Below, piece after piece: positions 8,808 through 18,300 of a stretch of DNA of 64,000 nucleotides. Source of the DNA: Pseudomonadales bacterium (GTDB taxonomy: Bacteria; Pseudomonadota; Gammaproteobacteria; Pseudomonadales; UBA5518). The notes beneath the pieces were generated by a model. That model made no database searches. It had not been told where the DNA came from and was given only the letters and a program-made list of their open reading frames with translations. The stretch's first letter is position 1; each line of letters opens with the position of its first letter. The translations under genes and the position numbers were made by a program. The stretch lies in assembly GCA_024234165.1 (NCBI GenBank), contig JACKOP010000002.1:248001-312000 (forward strand), read 5' to 3'.

Positions 8808-10100
8808 TCAGAACTTCCAGGCGTAGCTCGCTCCCACTTCCCATTCGTCCATGCGCAACGTGATGCGCTGCACGGGGTCGAGCGGGTTGGCGCCGCGCAC
8901 CGTCTTCTCCGGTGCATACATCACGGCGAAGCTCCATTCACTGGATTCGGCGATGCGTTGCGTGAACCCCGCGGTGAAGTGCTGTTCCATGATTCCGGGC
9001 GCGAGGATGTTGAACAGCACCTCGCTCGACGGGATCGGCTGATCGGTGAAGCTGTAGCCTACGCGCCAGGTCCAGTCCCTGCAGACCGTCCACTGGTAGC
9101 CCAGCTTGAACACCGTCATGTCGCGCCAGCCGAAACCTGCGCCCTTGTCATCACCGAGTTGTGCAGTCATCAAGCCCGGCAACATCCGGCGTCCAACCGA
9201 GGGGATATCGCTGTACCAGATGCGCTGCACATCGAACACCAGTCTGGTGGTGGGGCTCGTATCCCAGGCCAGGCCGATGGTCGCGGTGGCCGGAATATCG
9301 AAACCGCCCTTCTCGGCAAACAGACCGCTGTAGCGGTCGAACTCGTCCATGTAGATCTTGGTCTGGTAGGTAGCACCCAGCACGAGTCCCGGCTGCACCT
9401 CGTGCGTCACTCCGATACGTGCCCCATAGCCGAAGGAATTGTCATGACCCTTGTCGGTCACTCGCGCGGGATCGCGCGAGAAACCCATGGCCGCGAAAGC
9501 CGCCAGACCGGTGCCCTCGAAGCGCTGGTAGGCAAGAATCGGGCTGATGCCAACTGCGGTCGACTCACCGATCTGCTGGGCATAACTGATGTTCACGAAA
9601 AGCTGCGCGAGATCGACACCTGCGCCAGCCTTGCCACCGAAGGCACCACCGTAGAAGGTGCCGGCCCCACCGCCTGCCTTGCCCGGCCAGTCGGTGTTCA
9701 TGCCACCGTTGCCGTACACGCTGACGCCGATCGCGCGCTCGTCGTCGATCATGTGGTTCCAGCCGAAGTGCGGAATCAGGAAATACTCGCTGCCGCTTTT
9801 CACGGTCCCGGGCGTGAGCCCGAAGCTGCCCGGAGCCCCCGAGGGATTGCCACGCACCGTGTACGAGCGGTGCGGGCTGAATATCAGCGCACCCGCGTCG
9901 ATACGATCGCCAACCTTGACCATGCCGGCCGGATTGGTGGCTGCAGCCAGGGCATCCTGCGGCAGCGCCACACCGGCACCGGCCAGCGCCTTCTCCTTCA
10001 TGCTGTAGCCGTGCGAGAAGTAGCCGTTGGTTGCGAGAGCGCCAGGTGCTGCGAGCAGCGCAGCAATGGCACCGGCCAGCACGGTGTGCTTCTGGTGCAT
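8808..10100 (-). CDS. FadL/OmpP1/TodX-family outer-membrane porin
   Basis: The 430-residue protein has a signal peptide ending in GALA, followed by the mature N-terminus TNGYFSHGYSMKEKALAGAG, typical of the OmpP1/FadL family. There is an NPAGM motif near residue 70 and a C-terminal barrel ending in tryptophan-lysine-phenylalanine. FadL proteins let hydrophobic molecules (long-chain fatty acids, aromatic hydrocarbons) diffuse laterally through the outer membrane. The start was set at MHQKHTV because GGAGG lies 6 bases before it; an upstream ATG overlaps that ribosome site. It fits the hydrophobic-substrate theme of the left third of the window. Confidence 0.9.
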   Translation of the reverse strand: MHQKHTVLAGAIAALLAAPGALATNGYFSHGYSMKEKALAGAGVALPQDALAAATNPAGMVKVGDRIDAGALIFSPHRSYTVRGNPSGAPGSFGLTPGTVKSGSEYFLIPHFGWNHMIDDERAIGVSVYGNGGMNTDWPGKAGGGAGTFYGGAFGGKAGAGVDLAQLFVNISYAQQIGESTAVGISPILAYQRFEGTGLAAFAAMGFSRDPARVTDKGHDNSFGYGARIGVTHEVQPGLVLGATYQTKIYMDEFDRYSGLFAEKGGFDIPATATIGLAWDTSPTTRLVFDVQRIWYSDIPSVGRRMLPGLMTAQLGDDKGAGFGWRDMTVFKLGYQWTVCRDWTWRVGYSFTDQPIPSSEVLFNILAPGIMEQHFTAGFTQRIAESSEWSFAVMYAPEKTVRGANPLDPVQRITLRMDEWEVGASYAWKF

Positions 10101-10361
10101 GAAGTCCTCCATGGTCCAAGTGATGGATTCGGCCGCGCGAGTGCGGTCGCAAAAAAGGCGCGCAGTATACCGGTATGGTCAATGCATCATGATTGGCAAT
10201 GATCGTTACAACTACCACGCCCCTCACATTGCGAGGCGAGTGACGCAATGCCGATGGCCCCATTCGACCACGGCACGGGGCGATCCGGTATAGTTGCCGC
10301 CCTCAGGTATGGCCACGATCCTCGCGGTCACCACGAGCACGCACAATCCTCCGGAGTGGCA

Positions 10362-10829
10362 ATGGAACTGAGCGCGTTGTTCCCGAACGGCTATCTGCAT
10401 TATCTGCTGGGCGGCCTGCTGATCGGTGCCGGCACGGCTCTGTTGTACATCGGCGCCGGACTGGTCGGCGGCATGAGCGGCGTCTATTCCTCGGTGTGGT
10501 CGTGGGTCTCGCGCGCACCACACTTCCAGCAGCCACGCATTCGTGGCGGTCGCAACTGGCGGCTCGTGTACGCGGGTGGACTGCTGCTCGGCGCGGCGCT
10601 GTGGCTCTGCTTCGGTGGCGAGGCCTGGCAGACCGGCGTCAAGCCGTGGCAACTGCTGCTCGGGGGATTCATTGCCGGCTTCGGCGCACGCCTGTCGAAT
10701 GGCTGTACCTCGGGCCACGGCATCTGCGGCATGGGCTCGTTGCAATTGCCGTCGTTTCTCGCCGTGCTGACCTTTCTGGTAACCGCGATCGCGACCGCAC
10801 AACTGCTGCGTGCGATCGGCATCGCCTGA
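10362..10829 (+). CDS. YeeE/YedE-family transporter, first half (PmpA-like)
   Basis: This 155-residue membrane protein has about four hydrophobic segments and the motif NGCTSGHGICGM near residue 111, the conserved cysteine site of YeeE/YedE proteins. The E. coli-type homologues (TsuA) take up thiosulfate; split pairs such as this one are annotated as PmpA/PmpB or DUF6691/YeeE. The start follows CGGAG-TGGCA. The next gene begins 14 bases after its stop and supplies the second half, so the functional unit is probably a two-subunit sulfur-compound channel. A longer reading frame upstream has no ribosome site and was not used. Confidence 0.85.
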   Translation: MELSALFPNGYLHYLLGGLLIGAGTALLYIGAGLVGGMSGVYSSVWSWVSRAPHFQQPRIRGGRNWRLVYAGGLLLGAALWLCFGGEAWQTGVKPWQLLLGGFIAGFGARLSNGCTSGHGICGMGSLQLPSFLAVLTFLVTAIATAQLLRAIGIA

Positions 10830-10843
10830 GGAGGGATACCCGC

Positions 10844-11275
10844 ATGAAGAAGTCCGCGATGCTGTTCGTGCTCGCAGGTGGCCTGATGGCCGGCTACGGC
10901 CTGAGTCTCTCGACGATGATCCGTCCCGAGGTCGTGCTCAACTTCCTGCGCTTCGAGGATCTGGGTCTGCTGCTGGTGCTGGGCGGCGCAGTCACGGTGG
11001 CACTGCTGGCGTTCCAGCTCGCACCACGTGTGATGGACAAACCTCTGGCGGCCGCAGGTTTCGGTGTGCACTACTCGGTACTGAACGCGCGCACCATCGT
11101 CGGTGCGGCGATCTTCGGTATCGGCTGGGGCATCTGCGGTGTGTGCCCGGGCCCTGCCCTTGCCGGCCTCGGCGCTGCCAACTGGCCGCTGGGATTTGCG
11201 CTGGTCGGCATGCTTGCCGGCGCCTACGTCCAGGGTCAGTTCTTCGGTGAATCTCCGACCAGCAACGATGCGTAG
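10844..11275 (+). CDS. YeeE/YedE-family transporter, second half (PmpB-like)
   Basis: This 143-residue partner of the preceding gene has hydrophobic segments throughout and the second half's signature GICGVCPGPAL near residue 97. GAGG lies 9 bases before the ATG. In fused homologues the two cysteine motifs face each other in the transport path, so the pair is expected to act together. It ends one base before a hairpin and tandem array that separate it from the convergent nnrS gene. Confidence 0.85.
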   Translation: MKKSAMLFVLAGGLMAGYGLSLSTMIRPEVVLNFLRFEDLGLLLVLGGAVTVALLAFQLAPRVMDKPLAAAGFGVHYSVLNARTIVGAAIFGIGWGICGVCPGPALAGLGAANWPLGFALVGMLAGAYVQGQFFGESPTSNDA

Positions 11276-11398
11276 GGGTCAGCGCCGCTGACCCGTACGG
11301 CGCCGCTGACCCGTACGGCGCCGCTGACCCGTACGGCGCCGCTGACCCGTACGGCGCCGCGACCCGTACGGCGCCGCTGACCCGTACGGTCAGCGGCG
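11276..11398. repeat. 18-bp tandem array flanked by two hairpins (bidirectional terminator region)
   Basis: Six head-to-tail copies of CGCCGCTGACCCGTACGG occupy 11283-11389; the fifth copy has lost one base. The left edge forms GGGTCAGC-GCC-GCTGACCC (11276-11294). The right edge forms CGCCGCTGACC-CGTAC-GGTCAGCGGCG (11372-11398), followed by TTTCTCTTTT on the plus strand. The right hairpin includes the last codons and the stop of the minus-strand gene. It probably terminates transcription of the convergent genes on both sides. Confidence 0.85.
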
Positions 11399-12526
11399 TT
11401 TCTCTTTTGTCGCCAGCATCAGCAACAGCAAGAACAGCGCTGCAAACGCAGCACTCCACAGACTGGCTGCAAGCAACAAGGCCGTGTCGTAGGGCAAACC
11501 CGTGATCGTGAGCCGCAACACGGCAGCGATCGACACCGGTACGGCCAGCAGATAAACCCACGGCCAGGCGTTCGGATCCTTCAGGCAGCGCAGCATGCGC
11601 GTGCGGATCATCACGTTCGAACTCAGGGTGCCCAGGGCGCCGACGGTGATCGCGTGAAACACCGAGGAAAGCGCAAGGGTGCCACCAAGCAGGCTCCAGC
11701 CGATCAGTGTCCAACCGGCGACCAGCCAACCATAACCCGTCAGCAGTGCAAGGAAATCCGGCCGGTCGAGGCAGTGCCAGATCTGCCAGCGCAGCATCCT
11801 GATCAGGGTGAGCACTGCGCAGGCAAACAACAGCAGCGCCTCGACCGTGGAAACCCACGCCACAGGCAGCAGGTTCAGCAGCAGGAGTGCAGCCAACAGC
11901 AACAGAACGGCAGCCTCGAATCCCGGTTGCACTCGCGCATCCAGTGCCCTGCCCTTGTCTTGCATATGGCCCGCAATCGCCGGAGCGAGCATGCGTCCGC
12001 CCATGAAGAACATCAGCGCGCTCAGCAACAGGATCGCTTCAAGCAGCATCTTCCTCGCAAGCAATGCGCGGTCTTCCATCCCGACCACCAGATGGAACGC
12101 CGCCATGCTGAAACACAGGCCGAGCACGATGACGCCTACCGCCTTGTTGCGCCATTTCTTTGCGGTCTTCAGGAACACCGGCACGGTTTTCCACGCCAGT
12201 ACGAACACGAAAGCGAAATTCAGGAGCGCCGCTGCAGGGCTTGCGGGCCAGCCGAGGAAAGTGATGCGCGCCAACAGCCACAGGCCGATCATCGCGAGAA
12301 TTTCGCGTCTGGGCTGCGGACCCAGCAAATAGCCGGTCATCACGGCCAGCGCAAAACCGAACAGCATTTCGTGCCCATGACCCCAACTCACCCGCAAGCC
12401 CGGCGGTGCAGGCCACCAGCCGAACTGGCCTGCCACCGACCACGGCAGGATCAGAGCGGAGTGGATCGCCGCCAGCGGAAACCAGTACACATTGGCAAAG
12501 ACGGGCTTGCTTCTGCTCTGACTCAT
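11390..12526 (-). CDS. nnrS: NnrS family haem-copper membrane protein
   Basis: This 378-residue protein has about twelve membrane segments and the family's SWGHGHEMLFGFALAVMTGYLL signature at residues 47-68, where histidines of NnrS bind haem and copper. Internal histidine sites include AAFHLVVG and SSVFHAITVG. NnrS proteins are expressed in response to nitric oxide and protect against nitrosative stress, and are often under NsrR or NnrR control; an NsrR gene lies at 40844. No clear Shine-Dalgarno sequence precedes the ATG. The stop codon lies inside the terminator hairpin shared with the convergent pmpB-like gene. Confidence 0.85.
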   Translation of the reverse strand: MSQSRSKPVFANVYWFPLAAIHSALILPWSVAGQFGWWPAPPGLRVSWGHGHEMLFGFALAVMTGYLLGPQPRREILAMIGLWLLARITFLGWPASPAAALLNFAFVFVLAWKTVPVFLKTAKKWRNKAVGVIVLGLCFSMAAFHLVVGMEDRALLARKMLLEAILLLSALMFFMGGRMLAPAIAGHMQDKGRALDARVQPGFEAAVLLLLAALLLLNLLPVAWVSTVEALLLFACAVLTLIRMLRWQIWHCLDRPDFLALLTGYGWLVAGWTLIGWSLLGGTLALSSVFHAITVGALGTLSSNVMIRTRMLRCLKDPNAWPWVYLLAVPVSIAAVLRLTITGLPYDTALLLAASLWSAAFAALFLLLLMLATKEKRR

Positions 12527-12674
12527 CCAATACGCAAACCGGAACGAAATGGCACGCGGAGATTAACACCGCAACGAATGCGCGCAAACACGCGGTGTTT
12601 TCTGCAGGAGCCCGCGCTATGCTCGGCTGCACTCGTCATCGTGCACCGGCCGGTGATGCGCCTGCCCCGAAGCC

Positions 12675-12816
12675 GTGTCGCAAACCATCACGTGGCGTGT
12701 GGCTACGCCTTCGCATCGGGAGGCGTGTGCCGCAGGGATGGATTTACGGCGTCCCACCGATGCGAAGGCGTCGCCACGCACCGATCAAGTCGACGCTCGA
12801 GAGCGTTTTGCAACAC
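12675..12816. repeat. Dispersed palindromic repeat, copy A
   Basis: The outer ends GTGTCGCAAA and TTTTGCAACAC are inverted repeats. Inside, ACGCCTTCGCATCGG pairs with CCGATGCGAAGGCGT around a centre containing GCAGGGATGGATTTACGGCG. The same plan recurs at 18234 (half), 42161, 45204 and 46691. It fills most of the 325-base gap between nnrS and ilvD and ends 35 bases before the ilvD start. No coding function is seen. Confidence 0.8.
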
Positions 12817-12851
12817 CCCCCGACGATCCGCAACGCAGTGAAGGAGTCACC

Positions 12852-14534
12852 ATGAGCAAGAACAGCGCAAGCGATCGCCGCCATTCCGCCATCGTCGTCG
12901 ACGGGATCCGCAAGGCACCGGCGCGCGCGATGCTGCGCGCGGTCGGCTTCGAAGACCGGGACTTCGCCATCCCGCAGGTCGGGATAGCCTCGACGTGGGG
13001 GCGTGTCACTCCCTGCAACATGCATATCAACGGCCTCGCCGACGAGGTCGCCAAAGGCGTCTACCTGGCAGGCAGCAAACCCGTGGTGTTCAACACCATC
13101 ACGGTGTCGGATGGAATCGCCAACGGCACCGAAGGCATGAAGTATTCGCTGGTATCACGCGAGGTGATCGCCGATTCCATAGAAACCGTGGCCGGCTGCC
13201 AGGGCTTCGACGGACTGATCGCGATCGGCGGCTGCGACAAGAACATGCCCGGCTGTCTCATCGCGATGGCGCGCCTGAACCGTCCCTCGCTGTTCATATA
13301 CGGCGGTACGATCCGCCCTGGCAGCAACCACACCGATATCGTCTCCGTATTCGAGGCCGTGGGCGCCAACGCGCGCGGTGATCTCAGCGAGGAGCAGGTC
13401 GCAGCGATCGAAAGAACCGCGATCCCTGGCCCCGGTTCGTGTGGCGGCATGTATACCGCCAACACGATGGCATCGGCGATCGAGGCACTTGGCATGAGCC
13501 TGCCGGGCAGCTCGGCACAGGAAGCGGTATCGGCCGAAAAGCACGCGGATTGCAGGCGTGCCGGGGCAGCGCTGCAGTGGTTGCTGCAGAACGACATCAA
13601 GCCAAGCGACATCATGACGCGCGAGGCTTTCGAGAACGCCATCACGGTGGTGATCGCGCTTGGCGGCTCGACCAACGCCGTGCTGCATCTGCTGGCGATG
13701 GCCGATGCGATCGGCGTACCGCTCTCGATCGACGACTTCACCGTGATCGGCAAACGCGTCCCGGTGCTCGCCGACCTGCGCCCGTCAGGCCGATACATGA
13801 TGTCCGAGCTGATCGATATCGGCGGCATCGCACCGCTGATGAAGCGCCTGCTGGATCGCGGCCTGCTGCACGGTGACTGCCTCACCGTCAGCAGCAGGAC
13901 GCTGGCGCAGAATCTGGCGTCGGTGTCGGACTACCCGCCGGGCCAGGACATCATCCTGCCGTTCGACCGGCCGCTGAAGGCGGACAGCCATCTGCGCATC
14001 CTGCACGGCAACCTGGCCCCCACGGGTGCGGTCGCCAAGATCTCCGGGAAGGAAGGCCTGCGCTTCAGCGGCAGGGCGCGTGTCTTCCATTCCGAAGAGG
14101 ATTCGATGACCGCGATCCTGGACGGCAGCGTGGTCGCCGGCGATGTGGTGGTGATCCGCTACGAGGGCCCGAAGGGCGGCCCCGGCATGCGCGAAATGCT
14201 GTCACCCACCTCAGCGATCATGGGACGCGGCCTGGGCAACGCCGTGGCGCTGATCACCGATGGCCGTTTCTCCGGCGGCAGCCACGGTTTCGTGGTCGGT
14301 CATATCACACCGGAGGCGATGGTCGGTGGGCCGATTGCACTGGTCGAAAACGGTGACCTGATCACGATCGACGCCGAACGCGACCAGATCACGCTCGAGG
14401 TTCCCGAGCAGGAACTGCAACGCCGCCGTGCGGCCTGGCGGGCTCCCGAACCGCGCTACAAGCGCGGCGTACTGGCGAAATACGCGAAGACCGTGGGCTC
14501 GGCCTCCGAGGGCGCGATCACGGATTCCGCCTGA
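12852..14534 (+). CDS. ilvD: Dihydroxy-acid dehydratase
   Basis: The enzyme dehydrates 2,3-dihydroxy-isovalerate and -methylvalerate in valine/isoleucine synthesis. Its 560 residues carry the iron-sulfur cysteines C55 (TPCNMH), C128 ([10 protein letters not shown]) and C197 ([14 protein letters not shown]). Magnesium-site residues D87 (VSDGIANG) and D129-K130 are also present. The three-cysteine set and length fit the IlvD/Edd family form with a [2Fe-2S] cluster; a sugar-acid dehydratase is a less likely alternative. AAGGAG precedes the ATG. The gene stands alone, with a palindromic repeat upstream and a hairpin at its end. Confidence 0.93.
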   Translation: MSKNSASDRRHSAIVVDGIRKAPARAMLRAVGFEDRDFAIPQVGIASTWGRVTPCNMHINGLADEVAKGVYLAGSKPVVFNTITVSDGIANGTEGMKYSLVSREVIADSIETVAGCQGFDGLIAIGGCDKNMPGCLIAMARLNRPSLFIYGGTIRPGSNHTDIVSVFEAVGANARGDLSEEQVAAIERTAIPGPGSCGGMYTANTMASAIEALGMSLPGSSAQEAVSAEKHADCRRAGAALQWLLQNDIKPSDIMTREAFENAITVVIALGGSTNAVLHLLAMADAIGVPLSIDDFTVIGKRVPVLADLRPSGRYMMSELIDIGGIAPLMKRLLDRGLLHGDCLTVSSRTLAQNLASVSDYPPGQDIILPFDRPLKADSHLRILHGNLAPTGAVAKISGKEGLRFSGRARVFHSEEDSMTAILDGSVVAGDVVVIRYEGPKGGPGMREMLSPTSAIMGRGLGNAVALITDGRFSGGSHGFVVGHITPEAMVGGPIALVENGDLITIDAERDQITLEVPEQELQRRRAAWRAPEPRYKRGVLAKYAKTVGSASEGAITDSA

Positions 14535-14548
14535 AGACGGAATCCGTG
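14519..14548. terminator. Hairpin at the end of ilvD
   Basis: CACGGATTCCG and CGGAATCCGTG form a perfect 11-bp stem with an 8-base loop that contains the ilvD stop codon. It lies between the convergent ilvD and sulfatase genes and could serve both. There is no strong T-run. Confidence 0.55.
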
Positions 14549-14558
14549 TGCGTACGGT

Positions 14559-16889
14559 TCAGCGCAGCCGCATGTCCACGCGTTCGATCAGACCGTCCGG
14601 CGCCGGATAGCCGATTGCGGCATCCTGCGGATACTCACCGGCGTACGAGCCGGTATCCACGCCGACATCGAAAGTCTCGTGGATCGAGAAGAACGCGGGC
14701 GGCGTCGCAGGCAGTCGATCCTCGGCCGCGACTGCGCCATCGACCTGAAGCTGCAGACGACCACCCTTGGCGTAGCCGCCACCGTCGTAGTCGAAATCGA
14801 CCTGCAGCTCGTGCTGCCCCGGCGCCAGCGCCTGTGCACCCGCCAGTTCGACCGTCTTCAGATCGAACAGCCTGTACCGGAACACCGGCCGCCCCTGCCC
14901 GTCCAGATACAGCGACCAGCCGGCCGCCCTGCCGCCGATCGTCGCGACCACGCCGTGCGCGCCACGTGCAGGCACGTCGAGTGTCGCCTTCACGGTCCAC
15001 GAGCGGTTCAACATCTGCGGCGCCCCGACCTCCGGAACGCCGACTGCTCCCGGGTAATAGCTGAACTCGCTGCGCCCGCGACTCAGGCTGGGCTGCGCAG
15101 GATCACCCATGCTCGGCCCCTGCAGCGGCAACACCTGGTTGGCAGCCGCCTCCTGCATGAACAGCTTCTTCAGCTTTTCGAGCCGCTGCGGCTCCTGCGC
15201 TGCCAGATCCCTCGATTGGGAATAATCGTGCTGCAGGTCGTAGAGCTCCCAGCGATCGTCCTCGAACGGCTTTTCTGCGGTCACTACCCCACGCGTCCAC
15301 GGCAGCCGGTTATGGAAAGCCGACGCCATCCAGCCGTCGTGGTAGATGGCACGGTTGCCGAACACCTCGAAATACTGGGTTCGGTGCCGCTCCGGGGCGT
15401 TCACATCGGTGAAGCTGTAAACGAGACTGGTGCCATCCATGGGCTTCTGCCTGATCCCGTCGACCACTGCGGGCGCGGCAACGCCGGCCACCTCGAGAAT
15501 CGTCGGCGCGATATCGTTCACATGGCCGAACTGGCTCCTCACCCCGCCCTTGTCGCGGATCTGTCTTGGCCAGGAAACGACCATCGGATTGCGCGTCCCA
15601 CCCAGATGCGAGGCCACCGTCTTGGTCCACTGGAACGGCGAGTCCATCGCCCAGGCCCAGCCGACCGGATAATGCGCGTAGCTGTCCGCACTGCCGATGC
15701 GATCCAGTTGTTCGGCACTCGGCGGTGGCGGCTCCGGCAAACCCTGCAGCACACCCATGTAGTTGATGCTGCCGTAGAGACCACCCTCGGGCGAGGCGCC
15801 ATTGTCACCGACGATATAGATGAACAGCGTGTTGTCGTACTCGCCACTGTCCTTCAGCGCCTGCAGCAGGCGGCCGACTTCATGGTCGGTGTGCGCCAGA
15901 TAGCCTGCATAAACCTCCATCAGGCGCGCAGCCAGCTTCTTCTGCCGATCGTCCAGGCTGTCCCAGGCCGGCATGCCTTCGGGGCGCGGCGTGAGCACCG
16001 TATCCGCCGGCACGACACCAAGCTCCTTCTGGCGCGCGAGAATCTGCCCGCGCATCGCATCCCAGCCGGCGTCGAAGCGACCACGGTAGCGCTCGATCCA
16101 TTCACGCGGTGCCTGCAACGGTGCATGCGTCGCGCCAGGCGCCAGATACACGAAGAACGGCTTGTCCGGGGTCAGCACGCGTTGCGCGTGCATCCAGCGG
16201 ATGGCGTGGTCGACCAGATCCTGGGTCAGGTGATAGTCCGGATTCGCAGGACGCAGTACCGGGGTCGTTCCCTCGATCAGGGCTGGGGCGAATTCGTCGG
16301 TCTCACCGCCGATGAAGCCATAGAACTTTTCGAACCCCTGTCCGGTCGGCCAGCGGTCGAAGGGGCCGGACTGGGATATCTCCCAGTCCGGCGTCTGGTG
16401 CCATTTGCCAAACGCAGCCGTGCTGTAGCCGGCACGGCGCAGCAGCTCGGCTACCGGGGTCGCCTCCCGAATGTGCACGCCACGGTAGCCAGGCCGGCTG
16501 TCGGCAGTGTTCATCACCGCACCGATGCCTACCGCGTGTGCGTTGCGACCCGACAGCAGCGCTGCTCGCGTGGGCGAACAGATCGCCGTGGTGTGGAAGC
16601 GGTTGTAGCGCAAGCCGTCACGGGCCAGCGCGTCGAGCGTCGGTGTGTCGGCCGGTCCGCCGAAGGTCGAGGACGCACCGAAACCGACGTCATCGAGCAG
16701 CACCAGCACCACGTTCGGCGCTCCCGCCGGAGGTCTCGACTGCAATGGTGGTACCTGGGCGGCAGTAGTGGCATCGGCTGCACCGGCGGCTTCGGACGCC
16801 ACGACGATTGCAAGCGATGCAGCAATCGCAAGCGCAGCGGCAAACAGCCGACGCACGCCACACAATGATCCAGCCCTGATCGAGTCCAT
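14559..16889 (-). CDS. Secreted arylsulfatase (second copy)
   Basis: This 776-residue paralogue of the sulfatase at 6322 has an N-terminal hydrophobic export segment (LFAAALAIAASLAIVV). The metal-binding D66-D67 lies in LLDDVGFG and the formylglycine cysteine C104 in CSPTR. The motif block around DGLRYNRFHTTAICSPTRAA matches the other copy almost residue for residue, and both share a beta-rich C-terminal tail. GGGAGG precedes the start. Two such enzymes within 8 kb, alongside transporters, suggest use of sulfated organic substrates; each may have a different preference. Confidence 0.92.
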   Translation of the reverse strand: MDSIRAGSLCGVRRLFAAALAIAASLAIVVASEAAGAADATTAAQVPPLQSRPPAGAPNVVLVLLDDVGFGASSTFGGPADTPTLDALARDGLRYNRFHTTAICSPTRAALLSGRNAHAVGIGAVMNTADSRPGYRGVHIREATPVAELLRRAGYSTAAFGKWHQTPDWEISQSGPFDRWPTGQGFEKFYGFIGGETDEFAPALIEGTTPVLRPANPDYHLTQDLVDHAIRWMHAQRVLTPDKPFFVYLAPGATHAPLQAPREWIERYRGRFDAGWDAMRGQILARQKELGVVPADTVLTPRPEGMPAWDSLDDRQKKLAARLMEVYAGYLAHTDHEVGRLLQALKDSGEYDNTLFIYIVGDNGASPEGGLYGSINYMGVLQGLPEPPPPSAEQLDRIGSADSYAHYPVGWAWAMDSPFQWTKTVASHLGGTRNPMVVSWPRQIRDKGGVRSQFGHVNDIAPTILEVAGVAAPAVVDGIRQKPMDGTSLVYSFTDVNAPERHRTQYFEVFGNRAIYHDGWMASAFHNRLPWTRGVVTAEKPFEDDRWELYDLQHDYSQSRDLAAQEPQRLEKLKKLFMQEAAANQVLPLQGPSMGDPAQPSLSRGRSEFSYYPGAVGVPEVGAPQMLNRSWTVKATLDVPARGAHGVVATIGGRAAGWSLYLDGQGRPVFRYRLFDLKTVELAGAQALAPGQHELQVDFDYDGGGYAKGGRLQLQVDGAVAAEDRLPATPPAFFSIHETFDVGVDTGSYAGEYPQDAAIGYPAPDGLIERVDMRLR

Positions 16890-17005
16890 CTGCAGCCCTC
16901 CCCGGTTCGCGATTCGCTCTGAACGTCAGCGTGACTGTACAACCGTTCGCCAGTTGATGAAACCGTGGCCAGGGATCCCTTTCGATGGGCTCCCGGGTCC
17001 AGGCA

Positions 17006-18163
17006 TCACTCGAGACGCACCCAGACCTCGACGAGGCCGCTGGCGGGATACACCGCCCGCCGCGATTCCCTGCCGGGCACGGGCGTGATGGATCGCGTCG
17101 CGTACAGCAGTTCTTCCATCAGGTGCTGCAGCTCCATGCGCGCCAGTGGCGCACCGGGGCAGACGTGCACACCGGCACCGTAGAGCAGGTTCAGCACAGG
17201 ATCCCGGTCCGGGAGAAATTCGTCCGGGTCACCGAACACGGCTTCATCCCGGTTTGCCGACGCCCACAGGATCGTGATGCGCTCGCCAGCGCCGATCTGT
17301 CGTCCGCCGATCTCCACCGGGCAAGTCGTGACACGACGGTTGGCAACGAGCGGCGCGTGGATGCGCAGGATCTCGTCGATTGCCGCAGGCAGCCGTACGG
17401 GCTCCATGCGCAGTTGCTGCTGCAGTTGCGGCCGTGCAGCCAGATAGTCGACCAGGATCCCCACCGCGGCGGCTATGGTTCCCAGTTCACCGGCGGTCCA
17501 GTTGCGCAGGATGCTGGCTATCTCCTCGTCGGTGAGCGCACGCCCCTCGACGCGCTCGTGCAGCAGGCGCGTCGTCACGTCGTCGGGTGCGGCAGCACCG
17601 AGTGCGCGTCGCCTGGCGAGAATCGCCCGGATGTAGCCATCGAACTCCTGCGCCAGCTTCGCGATGGCAGCGCGATCGCCGCTCGCACTCGCTGCCTGGC
17701 TGCGGCGCATCCAGCCGTCCAGCGGCTCAAGCACCGCCGGATTCCAGCCCATGAACGCACACTGGATGCGCAGCGCGAACGGGTGCGCGAGCCCTTCCAT
17801 CAGCTCGATCTCGCCGCCGCGCTGCAGTGCGCTCACCCCTTCGCGCGCCACGCGCCGACACCCGGGTTCGAACGCGCGCATCGCGTCGGCGGCGAAGTAT
17901 GGATCGATCAGACGCCGGAACGACGTATGGTGCGGCGGATCCATGCCGTTCGGCACCGACAGGTGGCTCGCGGACACGACGCTGCTGAAGCTGCGATGGT
18001 CCTCGAGCACGCGCATCACGTCGGCATGGCGCAACAGCGACCAGTGCTGGTTGTCGCTGTACGCCACCGGACAGCGCCGGCGCAGCGCATCGTAGGCCGC
18101 GATCTGGTCACGCTGCACCTCTTCACTGCACGGGTCCCAGTCGCGGGAGGGGGAATCGTTCAT
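17006..18163 (-). CDS. Cytochrome P450
   Basis: A 385-residue soluble bacterial P450. The haem-thiolate cysteine is C335 in LYGAGVHVCPGAPLARMEL; the usual phenylalanine before GxG is a tyrosine. The ExxR pair is E264/R267 in the K helix. The oxygen-activating I-helix reads NWTAGELGT (221-229), keeping the acidic residue but not the adjacent threonine. It should hydroxylate an apolar substrate using a ferredoxin and reductase, neither of which is next to it. The start MNDSPSRD was chosen over an upstream frame that runs into repeats. GAGGAA lies 13 bases before it, rather far. Confidence 0.88.
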   Translation of the reverse strand: MNDSPSRDWDPCSEEVQRDQIAAYDALRRRCPVAYSDNQHWSLLRHADVMRVLEDHRSFSSVVSASHLSVPNGMDPPHHTSFRRLIDPYFAADAMRAFEPGCRRVAREGVSALQRGGEIELMEGLAHPFALRIQCAFMGWNPAVLEPLDGWMRRSQAASASGDRAAIAKLAQEFDGYIRAILARRRALGAAAPDDVTTRLLHERVEGRALTDEEIASILRNWTAGELGTIAAAVGILVDYLAARPQLQQQLRMEPVRLPAAIDEILRIHAPLVANRRVTTCPVEIGGRQIGAGERITILWASANRDEAVFGDPDEFLPDRDPVLNLLYGAGVHVCPGAPLARMELQHLMEELLYATRSITPVPGRESRRAVYPASGLVEVWVRLE

Positions 18164-18233
18164 GGCGATGCAGGGTTCCTCGCTCGGTTTGCGGGGCACT
18201 CCCCGCTCGTGGCATCCAGTAGGCCACAGATCT

Positions 18234-18294
18234 GAGGCTGTCGCAAAAGCCCTTCGAGCATTGACATGACCGGCGCGTGCCAACGCCTTCGCAT
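18234..18294. repeat. Dispersed palindromic repeat, copy B (half element)
   Basis: GAGGCTGTCGCAAAAGCCC onward matches, in reverse orientation, the right half of the copy at 46691. Similarity stops after AACGCCTTCGCA, seven bases before the 50-bp array begins, so the other half is missing or has been replaced. Confidence 0.75.
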
Positions 18295-18300
18295 ACAAAT

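Noticed and set aside
10248..10361. Longer N-terminus for the first YeeE-like gene
   Set aside because: The extra 38 residues are hydrophilic, without family similarity. The internal ATG has a good ribosome site and starts the conserved sequence.
10992..11858. Minus-strand frame with repeated APYGS peptide
   Set aside because: The peptide arises from the 18-bp array read in one frame. The frame overlaps two confident genes and has no start signal.
14679..16868. Open plus-strand frame of 729 codons opposite the second sulfatase
   Set aside because: It is antisense to a well-supported sulfatase with an intact active site. The predicted protein has no recognisable domain.
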